Shown: positions 53,301-57,265 of the stretch, piece after piece
Layout: each line of letters starts with the position of its first letter
How positions within the stretch are numbered: position 1 is the first letter of the stretch
Origin: Bedellia somnulentella
Taxonomy: Eukaryota; Arthropoda; Insecta; Lepidoptera; Bedelliidae
Reading direction: 5' to 3'
Length of the DNA: 64,000 bases
Assembly (NCBI GenBank): GCA_963576735.1
Contig: OY755170.1
Location: forward strand, 14,554,567 to 14,618,566
Program-made: the position numbers and the translations under genes
Notes under the pieces: generated by a model
Told to the model about the DNA's origin: nothing
The model's database searches: none
The model's input: the letters and a program-made list of their open reading frames with translations, nothing else

Positions 53301-54761
53301 ACCGATTCTGCGAAGGAGAGACATATAGGGTGCCACGCGCGTTATCTGTCTATAGGTAGTTGGTCTGAGATTACTATAAAAATAACATGTAATTACTTTT
53401 TTATTTATTGCAATGTTCCACTTCCACAGAGTTAGCCGGCGTGTTCCAAAAGTACCTCCGCGAGTACGCGAACTCGGTGCTGCGGGCGGCGCTGCCGGGC
53501 GGCGGCGGCGGCGGCGGGGCCGGTACGCTCGTCACCAACCTGCAGACCTTGCTGCGGGACGACGCGCACACTACCAGGTATGATAGTGGTTGATAGTCAT
53601 TCAATTTTGCCTATCTACCATATGAGGGACATTGCTTGATTATTAGTATCAAGTTATTGAAATTGTTAATGATCATGTTATACTCGTAGATCTTGTTAAG
53701 CAAAATTGCAATTCTTAATTATACTATATTATAATAAAATTCTCGCTGTGTATAGTACGAATCGCTTTCAAATGATTGAATATCAACCATGCCGTTTGCT
53801 TGCTATAATTTAACTTACTTCGCACTTCAGAAACTACTTGAACTCATATATCTCACAAAGACTTAATAAATAAATATGAGCCGATGCCATTTTTATTCTG
53901 CTAATTCCCATTCAGCTAATTTTGATTTCAATGGCAATGATATAATATCTACATTTAGTAAAATTGTCTTTTTCCAGATATTCAAAAGAAGAAATTCTTA
54001 AAATAACAAGCGTGATCACAACGTCGGAGTATTGTCTCGAAACGATGATTCACTTGGAGCATAAGTTGAAACAGAAAATAATAAGCAAGTTATCGGACAA
54101 GATCGACCTGACGGCGGAGCAGGAGCTGTTCCACAAGACGATCGAGGAGTGCGTGGGCATGCTGGTGCGCGAGCTGGAGGCGGGCTGTGACGCGGCGCTG
54201 GTGGCCATGGCGCGCGTGCCGTGGGCGCAGGTGGGCGCCGTGGGGGACTGCTCGCCCTACGTGGCGCAGCTCGCCAGCTACCTGCGCGCCGCCGTGCCGC
54301 CGCTGCGGGACGCGCTCTCCTCCTCGCGCAAGTACTTCACGCAGCTGTGCGTGCACTTCGCCAACTCCTTCATCCCCAAAGTGATCGGCGCCGTGTACAA
54401 GTGCCGGCCGCTCTCCACCGCCGGCGCCGAGCAACTCCTCCTCGACATGCATACACTAAAGACGGCTCTGCTGGAGTTGCCGGGAGTCGGATCCGACGTG
54501 CGACGCACCGCGCCCGCCGCCTACACCAAAGTGGTCGTTCGTCTCATGGGCAAAGCGGAGATGCTCCTCAAACTAGTGATGGCTCCCGCGGCCGATCACG
54601 CCGCCTTCGTAGCTCAGTTTGTGCAGCTACTCCCTGATTGCACTCTCACAGAATTTCACAAAGTTCTGGAAATGAAAGGACTCAAACTGACGCGCGCTCA
54701 GCATCACGCGCTAGATGCACTATTTCGACAACATTCCGCTGCAGCAGATAAACAACACTAG
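26244..54761 (+). CDS. Vps53: Vps53, vacuolar protein sorting-associated protein 53 (GARP/EARP subunit), whole gene
   Basis: Twelve exons (26244-26369, 28143-28346, 28873-29091, 29701-29824, 30400-30530, 31530-31688, 37906-38029, 39643-39689, 40912-41040, 49952-50099, 53430-53577, 53978-54761) total 2343 nt and give a 780-residue protein with no internal stop. All introns are GT-AG and phases agree. VPS53 with VPS51, VPS52 and VPS54 forms GARP, which tethers endosome-derived vesicles at the trans-Golgi; with VPS50 it forms EARP on recycling endosomes. Seen: the N-terminal [12 protein letters not shown] signature, a helical coiled-coil N-terminal half, [18 protein letters not shown], and the C-terminal [18 protein letters not shown] block. 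Length is close to animal orthologues (about 800). Odd points are Gly/Ala-rich runs in exons 10 and 11 and unusually repeat-loaded introns, two of them over 6 kb. The gene appears functional. Confidence 0.95.
26565..26705 (+). repeat. RTE LINE 3'-end fragment in Vps53 intron 1
   Basis: Matches in inverted orientation the 3' end of the RTE copy at 31860-32838 (GATGGATGTAAACGAAGCTA, GCCAGGATC, CACTGCCTACCCCAATGG). Confidence 0.8.
26838..26955 (-). repeat. Degenerate SINE B fragment
   Basis: Shares CAGGTGACATAGGGCAGGCC, ATTGCC, GCAACTCAGCCACATAGGTT and TTAACAACCAT with SINE B. Both ends are lost. Confidence 0.6.
27820..28018 (+). repeat. Degenerate family C copy before exon 2
   Basis: CTATAAATCC, GGGGTAGTCAGAGCC, CAGTTTTGGAAGTTAAGTGG and CTAAGCTGACACTACACA appear in family order. 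It ends 124 bp before exon 2. Confidence 0.7.
28143..28346 (+). CDS. Vps53: Vps53 exon 2 (residues 43-110)
   Basis: Begins after CTCATCAG with [17 protein letters not shown], the most recognisable Vps53 N-terminal motif. Ends TTTGCAG|GTAATT, phase 0. An inverted, mutated copy of its 3' end lies at 40292-40390. Confidence 0.95.
28873..29091 (+). CDS. Vps53: Vps53 exon 3 (residues 111-183)
   Basis: Encodes a charged helical segment, [19 protein letters not shown], then [18 protein letters not shown], conserved in the family. Acceptor TATCAG, donor GAA|GTGAGT. Confidence 0.95.
29106..29200 (+). repeat. Truncated family C copy after exon 3
   Basis: Starts ACATACATATACTCA, with AATAAATCCCTGGAAGAGGT and CAGCC-ATTTTGGAAGTTAAG. 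Lies 15 bp after exon 3. Confidence 0.75.
29335..29580 (+). mobile_element. SINE A copy with duplicated flanks
   Basis: A tail piece (TTCATGAAAACCTCATGTGG) and a 5'-truncated head (CCCGAGGTCGCGGGTTCGAT, then CCTGTGTCGAAATTTTTC) surround and follow a sequence of about 38 bp, ACATATAAGTAAAGGTTAAG..., present twice (about 29427 and 29536). Confidence 0.7.
29701..29824 (+). CDS. Vps53: Vps53 exon 4 (residues 184-224 plus one base)
   Basis: Acceptor CCACTCAG. Encodes a helix-rich segment ending [13 protein letters not shown]. Donor TCTG|GTAATT, phase 1. Confidence 0.95.
30100..30260 (+). repeat. Degenerate SINE B fragment in intron 4
   Basis: AGGCGGGTTTCAACCCTGAG, GTCTTCTCTAAG, GGTTAATTTATCAAGGATGG and AACAGTGAAGGATATCATCG parallel the SINE B head and body. 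Confidence 0.6.
30400..30530 (+). CDS. Vps53: Vps53 exon 5 (residues 225-268)
   Basis: Acceptor GTTGCAG. Encodes [20 protein letters not shown] and [10 protein letters not shown]. Donor TACCAG|GTACCC. GC-rich. Its 3' end and 5' splice site are the apparent source of the 75-bp tandem array at 30851-31145. Confidence 0.93.
30560..30840. repeat. Family E repeat pieces in intron 5
   Basis: GTGGCGACCT-TA-ACGGCGAACTCACT occurs at 30560 and 30668. The second copy continues CACTCGCATACTAGCAGCGT and CATTGCGGTATCGAAATGTT, then TTGGTACACATCAGGGTGTA, which recurs inverted at about 50440-50480. Confidence 0.65.
30851..31145 (+). repeat. 75-bp tandem array derived from the exon 5 end
   Basis: Four units starting at CTGGT (30851, 30926, 31001, 31076), each 75 bp. 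A unit contains CTGCAGGAGTACCAG followed by GT-like sequence, CACCGCACACTAG and TATTGCACG, the same as exon 5's 3' end and the first bases of intron 5 (30518-30556). Since 75 is divisible by three, the array looks like an ORF of 154 codons, but it is intronic. Confidence 0.85.
31530..31688 (+). CDS. Vps53: Vps53 exon 6 (residues 269-321)
   Basis: Acceptor AATCCAG. Encodes [18 protein letters not shown], matching the conserved Vps53_N core. Donor GAA|GTAACT is weaker than the others. A minus-strand SINE head begins within about 30 bp of it. Confidence 0.93.
31704..31856 (-). mobile_element. SINE A copy after exon 6
   Basis: Minus-orientation head (CCCCGGTCGCTCTGCCAATT, GAGCTATGGTGTCG) followed on the right by a plus-orientation tail (ATAATCCCCGCATGAGGTTT, TCATGAACAAAACATTC). 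Confidence 0.75.
31860..32838 (-). pseudogene. RTE LINE, second copy (3' part)
   Basis: The minus strand encodes [17 protein letters not shown], the intact YADD box ([14 protein letters not shown]), [16 protein letters not shown], then a stop where copy 1 has FVYLGS, and [40 protein letters not shown] and [11 protein letters not shown] at the end. A 4-bp deletion near 32525 and the stop break the frame. 5'-truncated at about 32838; the 3' end is near 31860. Confidence 0.9.
32862..32985 (+). mobile_element. SINE A copy, 5'-truncated
   Basis: Begins inside the anticodon arm (ATATACCCGAGGTCGCGGGT), then the T arm, AAATTTTTCTTTCC and the full 3' tail (AATAATCCCCACATGAGGTT). Confidence 0.85.
33143..33245 (+). 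mobile_element. SINE A copy, degraded head, cut by family F
   Basis: GACACGGTAGCTCAAATGGC and GAGCGACGGGGCCGTATACC are good, but the T arm is lost. The tail breaks at TATTAGTAA where family F sequence begins. Confidence 0.8.
33246..34180 (+). mobile_element. Family F element (non-autonomous, Lepidoptera-type)
   Basis: Starts CTAGCGACCCGCCCCGGCTT and ends near GCGACTTTGTTTTATACTAT. The order of internal blocks (AGATAGACATATACCATCGC, CTTCCTTAAGAATCACTC, AAACCGCATCAAAATCCG) recalls a repeat common in lepidopteran genomes. It contains no long ORF. A 5'-truncated SINE B lies inside (33290-33470). Class unknown. Confidence 0.6.
33290..33470 (-). mobile_element. SINE B copy, 5'-truncated
   Basis: CATAAACGTTGACGCCGAAT, CCCCGAAGCGGTTGGCAGAG, TCACGTGATAGGGGGCAGGC: the 3' half of SINE B in minus orientation. 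The tRNA-like head is missing. Confidence 0.85.
34180..34222 (+). repeat. SINE A 3' tail fragment
   Basis: GATAATCCCCACATGAGGTT followed by TTCATGCACAAAAACATTC. Confidence 0.75.
34459..37132. mobile_element. 2.7-kb palindromic transposon
   Basis: Two arms of about 1.11 kb (34459-35572 and 36018-37132) in inverted orientation surround a 445-bp unique centre. The arms encode identical 93-residue frames and a 110-residue C-terminal segment differing at only four residues, so they are about 98-99% alike. The outer ends read AGTATAAGATCCCACTGCT. A clear target-site duplication is not visible. A third partial copy of the arm end is at 50574-50957. Confidence 0.85.
35573..36370 (+). CDS. Transposon protein, C-terminal part with XPG/FEN-like signature
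   Basis: Open over about 265 codons, starting at the border of the unique centre and running through the right arm. It begins [15 protein letters not shown] and contains [19 protein letters not shown], which resembles the GSDY-IGxxxA helix-hairpin-helix signature of FEN1/XPG nucleases, and ends in an acidic tail ([20 protein letters not shown]). The same arrangement (TDTDVL, then HAFTG-D) is seen in many uncharacterised transposon proteins of invertebrates; XPG-type nucleases are described for Academ elements. The N-terminal parts of this family are at 56303-56539, 58730-59220 and 59615-59773. No intact start codon was seen (it begins with TTG or upstream), so this is a truncated gene. Confidence 0.6.
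   Translation, partial: TKILVRATDTDVLVILLGNMHIFHNLQIWFANNSSKKGKGNDEICVNCTDLFRQLGPTSCPALPAFHAFTGSDYTAAFFNKGKVRPFNIFLKQTKIQQVFATLTDPKDIFNQDKIENIQEFTCRMYGINNCQSVNTGRFIMFNKMYAAKENKEKFMKKIRGFDSTHILQCWKSLKEKILRTIFVNSMWLNATEIDCLKFSAENNGWLLLDGFLKPTWFLGSSTRTQVENVLCNIDNKSAYDEENSECDDDNDNCDSESNGESDFD
37906..38029 (+). CDS. Vps53: Vps53 exon 7 (residues 322-362 plus one base)
   Basis: Follows a 6.2-kb intron. Encodes [29 protein letters not shown] and LLHKRFNG, strongly conserved. Acceptor TCAACAG, donor AATG|GTTTGT (non-consensus but usable), phase 1. Confidence 0.95.
38150..38490 (+). repeat. Diverged RTE 3'-end fragment in intron 7
   Basis: Shares the end landmarks of the RTE copies (GTGTGATTTTCGAAAGACG, GGTTGAATG-AAGTAT-TAGAG, GTTGGCCAGGATC, GCCTCTGCCTACCC) but is heavily mutated. 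Confidence 0.6.
38728..39510. mobile_element. hAT-type MITE (family D), copy with nested SINE
   Basis: Terminal inverted repeats of about 40 bp beginning CACTGACCTCCATTATACTA. Perfect 8-bp target-site duplication GAAATGGC (38720-38727 and 39511-39518). The only difference in structure from the 412-bp copy at 56854-57265 is a 366-bp SINE B insertion. An 8-bp duplication is characteristic of the hAT superfamily. Confidence 0.92.
38985..39350 (+). mobile_element. SINE B, complete copy inside the hAT MITE
   Basis: 366 bp bordered by ATTTTA (38979-38984 and 39351-39356), its ends fixed by comparison with the empty site near 57106. The head is tRNA-like, with an A box TAGTCCAGTGG that fits the pol III consensus and a B box GTTCCAATC with one mismatch. 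The body includes CCCTATCACGTGAGTACACT and CCCCTTCGGGGATAAACGGC; the tail is a TATGT repeat. Confidence 0.9.
39643..39689 (+). CDS. Vps53: Vps53 exon 8 (47-nt micro-exon, residues 363-378)
   Basis: Acceptor TCTAACAG, donor CAA|GTAAGA. Encodes a Gly-rich linker ([15 protein letters not shown]) at the variable region before the conserved FEPHL block. The phase fits both neighbours, which is the main support for such a short exon. Confidence 0.85.
39745..39880 (-). repeat. Family C, partial
   Basis: CTTAGAATAGCACTACCCCA, GTGTTCGTAAGAGTTGACTA and GGGTATTAGGGCTTTAAGT. Truncated. It lies about 55 bp after exon 8. Confidence 0.8.
40292..40390 (-). pseudogene. Inverted, decayed copy of Vps53 exon 2 3' end and splice site
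   Basis: Read on the minus strand, this matches 28253-28355: the exact run TGGCGCCTCCTCATTTACAG, then GGA-GCA, CTTGCTGCT-ATTTGGCTT and TTGCAG, where the 5' splice site GTAATT has become ATAATT. It lies in intron 8 of the same gene, next to a truncated family C repeat, in the same relative order as in intron 1. Confidence 0.85.
40391..40495 (-). repeat. Family C, truncated, joined to the exon 2 copy
   Basis: CTCAACTTCCTAAAGTGGTT, CTGGCTACCCCTTCTAG and a TATATGTATGTATG end. Broken where the exon 2 fragment begins. Confidence 0.8.
40650..40870 (-). repeat. Family C copy before exon 9
   Basis: AGCTGTGTAGTCTCGGCTTA, GCACTACCCCATTTCTTCCC, AGAGGCGACTAAGGGTATTG and CTGGCTACCACTTTTCGGGA. It ends about 40 bp before exon 9. 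Confidence 0.88.
40912..41040 (+). CDS. Vps53: Vps53 exon 9 (residues 379-421)
   Basis: Acceptor TTGCTTAG. Encodes [19 protein letters not shown] and DRFLK, conserved. Donor AAG|GTTTGT, phase 0. The following intron is 8.9 kb because of a BEL/Pao insertion. Confidence 0.95.
42020..42215 (-). repeat. Family F 5' end fragment
   Basis: On the minus strand it starts CTAGATGAAAACCCAGCTCC followed by GCTCGGGTG, similar to the start of 33246-34180. Confidence 0.5.
42330..42720 (-). pseudogene. LINE 3' end, 5'-truncated
   Basis: The minus strand encodes [20 protein letters not shown] and [11 protein letters not shown], the extreme C-terminus of Jockey/CR1-type polymerases, then a 3' UTR ending in AATGATTATTTTATTTTATT. 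A dead-on-arrival copy. Confidence 0.75.
43005..43322 (+). repeat. Family F 3' part, diverged
   Basis: AGGTAGACATATACTGTTGCG, AAACCTTCCTCAATAAATGG and the end CTTTATAATATTAGTATAGA parallel the second half of 33246-34180. Confidence 0.55.
43846..44037 (-). repeat. 3' LTR of the BEL/Pao element
   Basis: 192 bp, TGTACGG...CCGTACA, one mismatch to the other LTR. Confidence 0.95.
44333..45157 (-). pseudogene. Envelope-like region, C-terminal part (frame-shifted)
   Basis: Continues the envelope-like sequence of the large ORF in another frame; the two frames overlap at 45034-45157 and the join is near 45100. It contains a Cys-rich stretch ([12 protein letters not shown]), a coiled-coil-like helix, and one hydrophobic membrane segment ([16 protein letters not shown]) followed by basic residues and a cytoplasmic tail. 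Without the shift this would be the stem, membrane anchor and tail of the protein. The frameshift breaks the gene. Confidence 0.75.
45034..49428 (-). CDS. BEL/Pao gag-protease-integrase(C)-envelope fusion ORF, 1464 codons
   Basis: Starts at the ATG at 49428-49426. Residues 1-500: gag, with an Ala/Pro-rich low-complexity tract (150-190) encoded by GC-rich repeats. Residues 525-600: Cys/His zinc knuckles ([27 protein letters not shown]). Protease motif VDQGSQISL at about 647. After about residue 866 the pre-RT linker passes straight into the integrase N-terminal segment ([10 protein letters not shown]), and near 950 into the integrase C-terminal part ([15 protein letters not shown]). So RT, RNase H and the DDE core are missing, yet the frame stays open. 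From about 1020 there is a hydrophobic signal and an envelope-like protein with a furin-like RTRR site (1142-1145) and a following hydrophobic fusion-peptide-like segment, as in insect F-type envelopes. The end is frame-shifted. Confidence 0.85.
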   Translation of the reverse strand: MEGLLSKQYVLISNIEKIYINFRKEGSERRTYSSISRKVNSLCAYWNEFNSNHSQLVDYQYIDHIYFEQNWYPKTNCFYSDLYSYLQCYLSYVQDPSSNEKPLQPQLTLISTEEGFPKAEDLEKMATFGKYASSKMETGASHSRDTASPPATSLAAPSRAAAAAAATQPRSPAPPAATQLRSPAPPSAHVAAPHTKYSASASTSSKLDEMLRKQKSNFKAFSRTINNIKIETLSEKWEFEDTLKIVESRWSTIDSLHWDIDSELHEEDLDYESTFTTLEREYEEIKKVLRQEMWSTSYKTTMTPNIDIPTFHGDYQQWVSFKDLFLETIHKNRSMPNAQKMQYLKTKLKGEAEKLVQHLNISSQNYQVCWDILNQRYNNIKLIFSSHMSTLMSLPVMSQQTSFIIKKIHDTTKECLNAIKNLGVDITTWDPMLVYILSQKLDAETHKNYIDSLKSPRDLPSLSAFIEFLEGKFTSLEASQRKQDITVVQKATNSNLFGQKRSPHQYNNYNTNRINNNSNKPIGKCYHVSSTYKCHYCNGEHSIFFCNEFIKLPNDLKLKATHDLRLCVNCLYDHRGGKCFSTKTCRKCPESHNTLLHEACAKPSTSSVVKQENVNVSQNQSAEILLATAQIKVKGIDGTYHNMRALVDQGSQISLITENAAQKLGLPRRRCQGVVYGLGTHENNCKGEMNISASAIVGEYTFDTHVVIMKNLMNKLPNQTFEKPNWSHIENITLADPQFYISRPIDILLGADIYALIMMGGMIKGAHDLIPIAQQTHLGWLLCGSVKTYQCNVVLNNMEDLQRFGTIEDTADLYCTEQNEKETYQQADGRYVVTLPMPPNTPYKLGDPKQKACVLRMVSVDRLQQSFLASSELSSERRIYHHQQNEFHEKIFKLKNQQQIDVKSKIVNVSHFLQDGLLRVGGRLKNRQISENLKQLLIIAHEDHLTTFLIDQALRDLPPCKWPLGRVVDVHPGRDGFVRVVSVKTKNGVIKRPITKLSPLPANEISTNTSETNQKQRKPPNVGITLKTMAVTFLTMLLILPAQCAHNIAQLNSNQSIYFDKISDMHIYKDEWKLVVYYNMNPYWEGAEMLTKYLKNIGDVCPHTEKPLLCDVIMLQLNQGYKEFDLYNHMLLGPQTPTEHERTRRGLINGVGNLAHTLFGVLDDQFAEQYLKDIETIHSNQKHMTLLWKNQTSIVEAQNNILQRVENTMDQQHKYINKHLNEKDRMTNQLKANIQVTAKSNSFALSAIVANSMLQNLREIQNNLLNTIADLHYGTFNIHLISPQQFQDELNIISGQLGKDLSLPINNIATDLPKLFHMLKVKAKMTQKYFIFEIRMPLVARDYYEIYRLHPIYQNVNNNMVNIRPISEYIAMNIQKDSYFIMSQADVLHCSRYDDSIKLCPLQRPIYHMTSDKSLCIIDDVTGQCTLYSEPCKTVWSELYFMNVTLTYIRVVNNARFESYVGVK
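49668..49691 (-). promoter_or_regulatory. Putative primer-binding site of the BEL/Pao element
   Basis: Minus strand, 6 nt inside the 5' LTR: TGGTCCTTCGCCGTAGACC. TGG is the expected complement of a tRNA CCA end. The tRNA was not identified. Confidence 0.5.
49692..49883 (-). repeat. 5' LTR of the BEL/Pao element
   Basis: 192 bp. Ends 68 bp before Vps53 exon 10. Confidence 0.95.
49952..50099 (+). CDS. Vps53: Vps53 exon 10 (residues 422-470 plus one base)
   Basis: Acceptor GCTCCAG. A low-complexity start ([15 protein letters not shown]) and then the conserved [18 protein letters not shown] and LSTGEPML. Donor C|GTGAGT, phase 1. Its 3' half is duplicated at 50234-50312. The BEL/Pao LTR ends 68 bp upstream of this exon. 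Confidence 0.93.
50128..50200. repeat. Family E MITE, collapsed copy
   Basis: GACTCACTCGCACACTAGCA, then CCTACATCGCGG and the inverted end GTGCGAGTGAGTGC directly after. The middle of the element is missing. Confidence 0.65.
50234..50312 (+). pseudogene. Partial duplicate of Vps53 exon 10 with mutated splice site
   Basis: Repeats 50038-50099 almost exactly (AAGTGCCTGGTGCAGTGCGC, GCAGCTCTCCACCGG). In frame it reads [21 protein letters not shown]. It is preceded by AATTAG, which could serve as an acceptor, and followed by C|GTTAGT where the true exon has C|GTGAGT. The downstream intron sequence (ATTGCTTGGATGGAAC) is also duplicated. The 5' half of the exon is missing. Confidence 0.9.
50336..50573. 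mobile_element. Family E MITE, complete fold-back copy
   Basis: About 238 bp. The left arm ACTCACTCGCACACTAGCAG... to ATCTAATGTTTCTCTAAC pairs with the inverted right arm GTTAGAGAAACATTAAGATA... to GCCAGTGTGCGAGTGAAT. The centre contains GGTCAGTACACCCTGCTGTG, seen inverted at 30790. Confidence 0.8.
50574..50957. mobile_element. Solo arm end of the palindromic transposon
   Basis: Matches the right arm of 34459-37132 from GGCAGCTATATATTATCATA through CCACTTTTGCCTGGCTGCGT to GGGATCTTATACTAT, with moderate divergence. Confidence 0.85.
50958..52096. other. Vps53 intron 10, AT-rich
   Basis: No gene or recognised repeat. Confidence 0.5.
52097..52136. other. Perfect 17-bp hairpin in intron 10
   Basis: GATTGTGGCAAACTGTC, a 6-nt loop CGAAGT, then GACAGTTTGCCACAATC. 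No mismatches. Confidence 0.85.
52515..52790 (+). repeat. Dispersed repeat family C, good copy
   Basis: Begins with ACATAC-type simple repeats and CTCACGGCTATAAATCCC, and ends CTAAGCCGACACTACACAGC. Reference copy for the family. Confidence 0.9.
52791..53429. other. Vps53 intron 10, 3' part
   Basis: AT-rich; no feature recognised. Confidence 0.5.
53430..53577 (+). CDS. Vps53: Vps53 exon 11 (residues 471-519 plus two bases)
   Basis: Acceptor TTCCACAG. Encodes the conserved [14 protein letters not shown], then a run of seven Gly ([10 protein letters not shown]) and [13 protein letters not shown]. Donor ACCAG|GTATGA, phase 2. Confidence 0.93.
53978..54761 (+). CDS. Vps53: Vps53 exon 12 (residues 520-780 and stop)
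   Basis: Acceptor TTTTCCAG. Encodes the C-terminal domain: [85 protein letters not shown] and [20 protein letters not shown]. Stop TAG at 54759-54761. Much more GC-rich than the introns. Confidence 0.96.
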
Positions 54762-54814
54762 ATGTAATAAATTTATATAAAAATATAATATTGAATTGAA
54801 TTGTTATTATAGGA

Positions 54815-54820
54815 AATAAA
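54815..54820 (+). terminator. Vps53: Vps53 polyadenylation signal
   Basis: AATAAA 54 bp after the stop codon in an AT-rich 3' UTR. The first canonical signal after the stop. Confidence 0.7.
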
Positions 54821-55448
54821 TTATGTATTAATGCAAAATCTCAATTGTTTTATTTTATATATTACAGAGAGATTTTTGCTATCAATGTTCAATCTAATCC
54901 AAAACTATCGATCAGCGCCAAAGGTGTTTCAGTGAAATAGCACAATTAATAGATACATCATCTAACTTGTAATGCTTGCCCTTATATAACAATAGCAAGC
55001 CTAAATGTGACAGTGAGTCTTTATACCATTTTCAGTTAGGGATCTGTAAAACGAAGTGCCTCAGCTTTCGCCTTTAGCTCCCATTGGGTTGGTAAGAGAC
55101 TATCACTTTGTAAAAACCTTATTATTTACAGTAGATTCATTCCACATACATACCTAATAACCAGTAAGCCAGGTAAATATTTGATATTTGTTTCCTCTTA
55201 TAGTTATGAAATGTTCAGTAATGTTTCCTTATGTCGTGACGCTACCACATCATATGTAAAAAATCATCTGCAAACTAAATTTCAATCAAAACATCATCCA
55301 ATTTTTGTGTAATGTTTTATGGTACATTTCAATCACTTGTCGACCTTTAGGGGAAGCCTCAAAGAAATTTCTAAAATCTAGTATGATATCATAAAAGGAA
55401 CTCTTTTACCAAATATCAAGTTTCTGGGTACAGAATGGATAAAATTTT
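54821..55448. other. Intergenic DNA after Vps53
   Basis: No gene or repeat recognised. Confidence 0.5.
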
Positions 55449-55630
55449 AATGTTTTTGTTCATGAAAACCTCATGTGGGGATTATTACTAATAAATAAAG
55501 GAAAGAAAAATTTCGACACAGGCGGGAATCGAACCCGCGACCTTGGGTTTACGCCCCCGTCGCTCTGCCAATTGAGCTACCGTGGGTTCGATTCCCGCCT
55601 GTGTCGAAATTTTTCTTTCCTTTATTTATT
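55449..55630. mobile_element. Head-to-head SINE A dimer
   Basis: A minus-strand SINE A (tail 55449-55514, tRNA-like head 55515-55587) is joined at CCGTG to a plus-strand head 3' half (GGTTCGATTCCCGCCTGTGT) and its tail. The minus head has a perfect T stem. Confidence 0.85.
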
Positions 55631-55797
55631 ATAATTGATAAAAGTCCATACATGCATATTATAATTGATAACTTATACTTACACCTATGTTCAAATTTCT
55701 AGGTCTACGTTGAGAAGGTTAAATACAAATTCCCAACTCCCAACTCACCTCCTTAGAGATAGTACTTAGTAATATCAATATGTATTAGGCATAATAA

Positions 55798-56054
55798 GGG
55801 CCAGCGCTGACTGCCGGCATGGCATGGCAAAGGATTTCGGTACAGATATAGCATTTTTAATCTTATTACCATGAGTATAGAATTCATTTTACTTCATTTT
55901 GACACAACGACGCCGACGTTCTGTCCTACCGCGGCCTCCCTCGGCATCGTTGTGTCAAAATGAATTCTATTTGCATGGTAATAAGATTTAAAATGCTATA
56001 TCTGTACCGAAATCCTTTGCCATGCCATGCCGGCAGTCAGCGCCGGCCCTTAGT
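55798..56054. mobile_element. Hairpin MITE
   Basis: Arms of about 110-120 bp, nearly perfect: AAGGGCC-GCGCTGACTGCC, GGCATGGCATGGCAAAGGAT, TTCGGTACAGATATAGCATT and CACAACGA, around a short loop. Outer ends TAAGGGCC and GGCCCTTA. No ORF. Confidence 0.85.
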
Positions 56055-56302
56055 CTATGGTCCAGGTACTGAGAACCGCCCAAGAAGCGCGCACTTCATG
56101 CGTCCGTTTCATACATTTATGTCACATTTTGCTGCCAGTAAGTAACGCTATTTCGACATCCACATCGTAGAACAGGCCGTACAGTCCGTTCACATTTATT
56201 TTACCTCTGACATTAATTTTCATTTATGTTATGTTAGCATTACTTGCTGTGAAGTGTGTCTATAGCCCAGTCAAATAAGCCATAAAAATGACCTAATCCT
56301 AC

Positions 56303-56539
56303 AATAATTCAGATAAAGCTGAAAATGTTGAAGACAATGCCGTTATAATTGTACACACTTTAGATAGTCATAATACGCTTCACGTAATGGGTATCATTCA
56401 AATTGTTACTCCGAAAAGTTCGGTTATACTAGAAGAGCTTATGGTAAGAATGAATAAAGTCATTACAGCAAAACATTTTGCCGCAAAAGCTCATTTACTT
56501 ATACAATTCTATTGCAATAATGGTGTAGTTAGGATATAG
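56303..56539 (+). pseudogene. Transposon protein fragment 1
   Basis: 79 codons: ENVEDNAVIIVHTLDSHNTL and HVMGIIQIVTPKS, matching the (D)N-DHN--TLDG--T-HGMGII block of uncharacterised invertebrate transposon proteins whose C-terminal part resembles the ORF at 35573-36370. Confidence 0.65.
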
Positions 56540-56663
56540 TAAAATAACTGCACAAAATTTTGAATATGAGTCTTATTCAAAAGAATCAGTACTCAAAAAA
56601 ACTAATTTGCTATGGTTATATGGAAAATGGAATAATTTATTTTTACTTGTTTGAAATGGTTAA

Positions 56664-56822
56664 TTTGAACATTTAACAAGTGCATTTCGTGGTAGTTTCC
56701 GATTTGCCGCAAGTAAATGCTGGAACGATCTACCCCCACCACTAAAGTTCATACAAACTAAACGAACATTTCGTACCCGAATGAAAGAGTACCTCATAAA
56801 TTTACATGCAAATCTTTACTAA
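56664..56822 (+). pseudogene. LINE polymerase C-terminus
   Basis: 53 codons to a stop: FRFAASKCWNDLPPPLKF and TFRTRMKEYLINL, a typical end of CR1/Jockey polymerases. Its 3' UTR probably extends to the TTTCT repeat near 58700, interrupted by the two MITEs below. Confidence 0.7.
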
Positions 56823-56853
56823 ATATCAAACTTGGATTTCATTGAGATACTAA

Positions 56854-57265
56854 CACTGACCTCCATTATACTATATAAGTACGCTGGACTAATGATACGT
56901 ATCAAAATGACAGCTATTTACTGTGCCAATTTGAAGCGCCCCCAATGAAGGAACGAGGAACTAAATATGACGTAAACTGCATAATGGCCAGTGTTTTTTT
57001 TTACCATAAAGCATAATATATCTATGGTTTTTAGAAACAATTACAAATCAATAGTGCTGTAAAGTTTAGTTTCGATAAAACTTAGCCTTTCCTTTAAGCA
57101 GAAACGTTTTATCGATATATTTTATCTTCCTGTCCCATCTCTTTTATTAGTTCCTTGTTCCTTCACTGCTGCCGTAAGCGCCAAAATGGCGAAAATCAAA
57201 TCGCCTCACTGTCACCCGGCCTATAATTAGTCCAGCGTACTTATATAGTATAATGGAGGTCAGTG
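56854..57265. mobile_element. hAT-type MITE (family D), complete copy
   Basis: 412 bp, terminal inverted repeats CACTGACCTCCATTATACTA and so on (about 40 bp), perfect 8-bp target-site duplication GATACTAA (56846-56853 and 57266-57273). No SINE inside; serves as the empty-site reference for 38728-39510. Confidence 0.95.

Noticed and set aside
54090..54452. Minus-strand 120-codon ORF in Vps53 exon 12
   Set aside because: Shadow of GC-rich coding sequence; composition follows the Vps53 codon pattern.
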